Shown here piece by piece: positions 6,407 to 6,480 of a stretch of 6,480 nucleotides of DNA. A program made the position numbers and the translations under genes. The number at the start of each line of letters is the position of its first letter. Position 1 is the first letter of the stretch. The notes under the pieces are model-generated. The model was not told where the DNA came from. It did no database searches and saw nothing but the letters and a program-made list of their open reading frames with translations. Source of the stretch: Actinomycetota bacterium (GTDB lineage Bacteria; Actinomycetota; Thermoleophilia; Gaiellales; Gaiellaceae); assembly GCA_013811645.1 (NCBI GenBank), contig JACCUU010000050.1, positions 1-6,480 on the forward strand, written 5' to 3'.

Positions 6407-6480
6407 GCGGTCTCGGACGCCAACCGGCGTCGCGCCATCTGTTCGGCCGACGGCTTGCGCACGTTCCACACGAGCCGCAG
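6403..6480 (-). CDS. C-terminal end of an unidentified gene, 5' part outside window
   Basis: On the minus strand an open frame enters from the right edge and ends in TAG at 6405-6403. It gives 25 codons, beginning LRLVWNVRKPSAEQ and ending RRRLASETA. About 22 of 25 codons end in G or C, in line with the real genes here. The competing minus frame, open from 6469 to 5654, has poor third-position bias over the same bases. The stop overlaps the kinase TAA (6404-6406), so the two genes would converge with no gap. The peptide is too short to assign a family. Confidence 0.45.
   Translation of the reverse strand: MRLVWNVRKPSAEQMARRRLASETA
6416..6431. terminator. Short GC-rich hairpin after the kinase stop, weak terminator candidate
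   Basis: GACGCC (6416-6421) pairs exactly with GGCGTC (6426-6431) around the loop AACC, starting 10 bases after the kinase stop. The stem is only 6 bp and has no T-run after it. In GC-rich sequence such a stem can arise by chance, so this is a weak call. Confidence 0.25.

Noticed and set aside
5654..6469. 271-codon minus-strand open frame opposite the kinase
   Set aside because: It is antisense to a kinase with clear PfkB motifs. Its codons have poor G/C third-position bias at the right end and it shows no domain.
1..6480. Mobile elements, CRISPR arrays, tRNA or rRNA genes
   Set aside because: No transposase, integrase, terminal repeats, spaced direct repeats or RNA gene signatures were seen. 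Nearly every base belongs to an assigned gene.

Overview
The window is strongly GC-rich, with most codons ending in G or C. It is densely packed with ordinary bacterial genes, several of which overlap. The gene types (AcnA-type aconitase, a HelD/HelR-like helicase, GTG and apparent CTG starts) and the codon bias suggest a high-GC actinobacterium, possibly a deep-branching class such as Thermoleophilia. That placement is inference: there is no rRNA or marker gene to confirm it.

Layout. Bases 1-1503 (+) hold the C-terminal part of an aconitase whose N-terminal part lies left of the window. Seven bases after its stop is a perfect 13-bp inverted repeat (1510-1539) that separates it from a convergent gene and also contains that gene's last codons and stop. 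Bases 4211-1517 (-) form a two-gene operon. A class I SAM-dependent methyltransferase (GTG start at 4211) is followed, with a 14-base overlap, by a HelD-like superfamily 1 helicase/ATPase. Divergent from it and only 33 bases away starts a second two-gene operon on the + strand: an NCS1-family nucleobase/hydroxymethylpyrimidine-type permease (4245-5594) and a small PfkB-family kinase (5591-6406). The kinase has no ATG, GTG or TTG start in a sensible place and appears to begin at a CTG that overlaps the permease stop as CTGA. At the right edge (6480-6403, -) the last 25 codons of an unidentified gene run convergently into the kinase stop codon.

How the genes may work together. Aconitase is a TCA-cycle housekeeping enzyme. 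The permease plus kinase is a plausible import-and-phosphorylate salvage pair for a pyrimidine, HMP-like compound or nucleoside, with the exact substrate undetermined. The methyltransferase and the HelD-like protein are probably translationally coupled. HelD proteins act on RNA polymerase, and some actinobacterial ones (HelR) protect against rifamycins, but nothing here proves that role.

I found no mobile element, CRISPR array, tRNA, rRNA or recognisable riboswitch. No previously undescribed system is evident. The most unusual local features are the stop-embedding hairpin, the CTG start, and the methyltransferase-HelD pairing.
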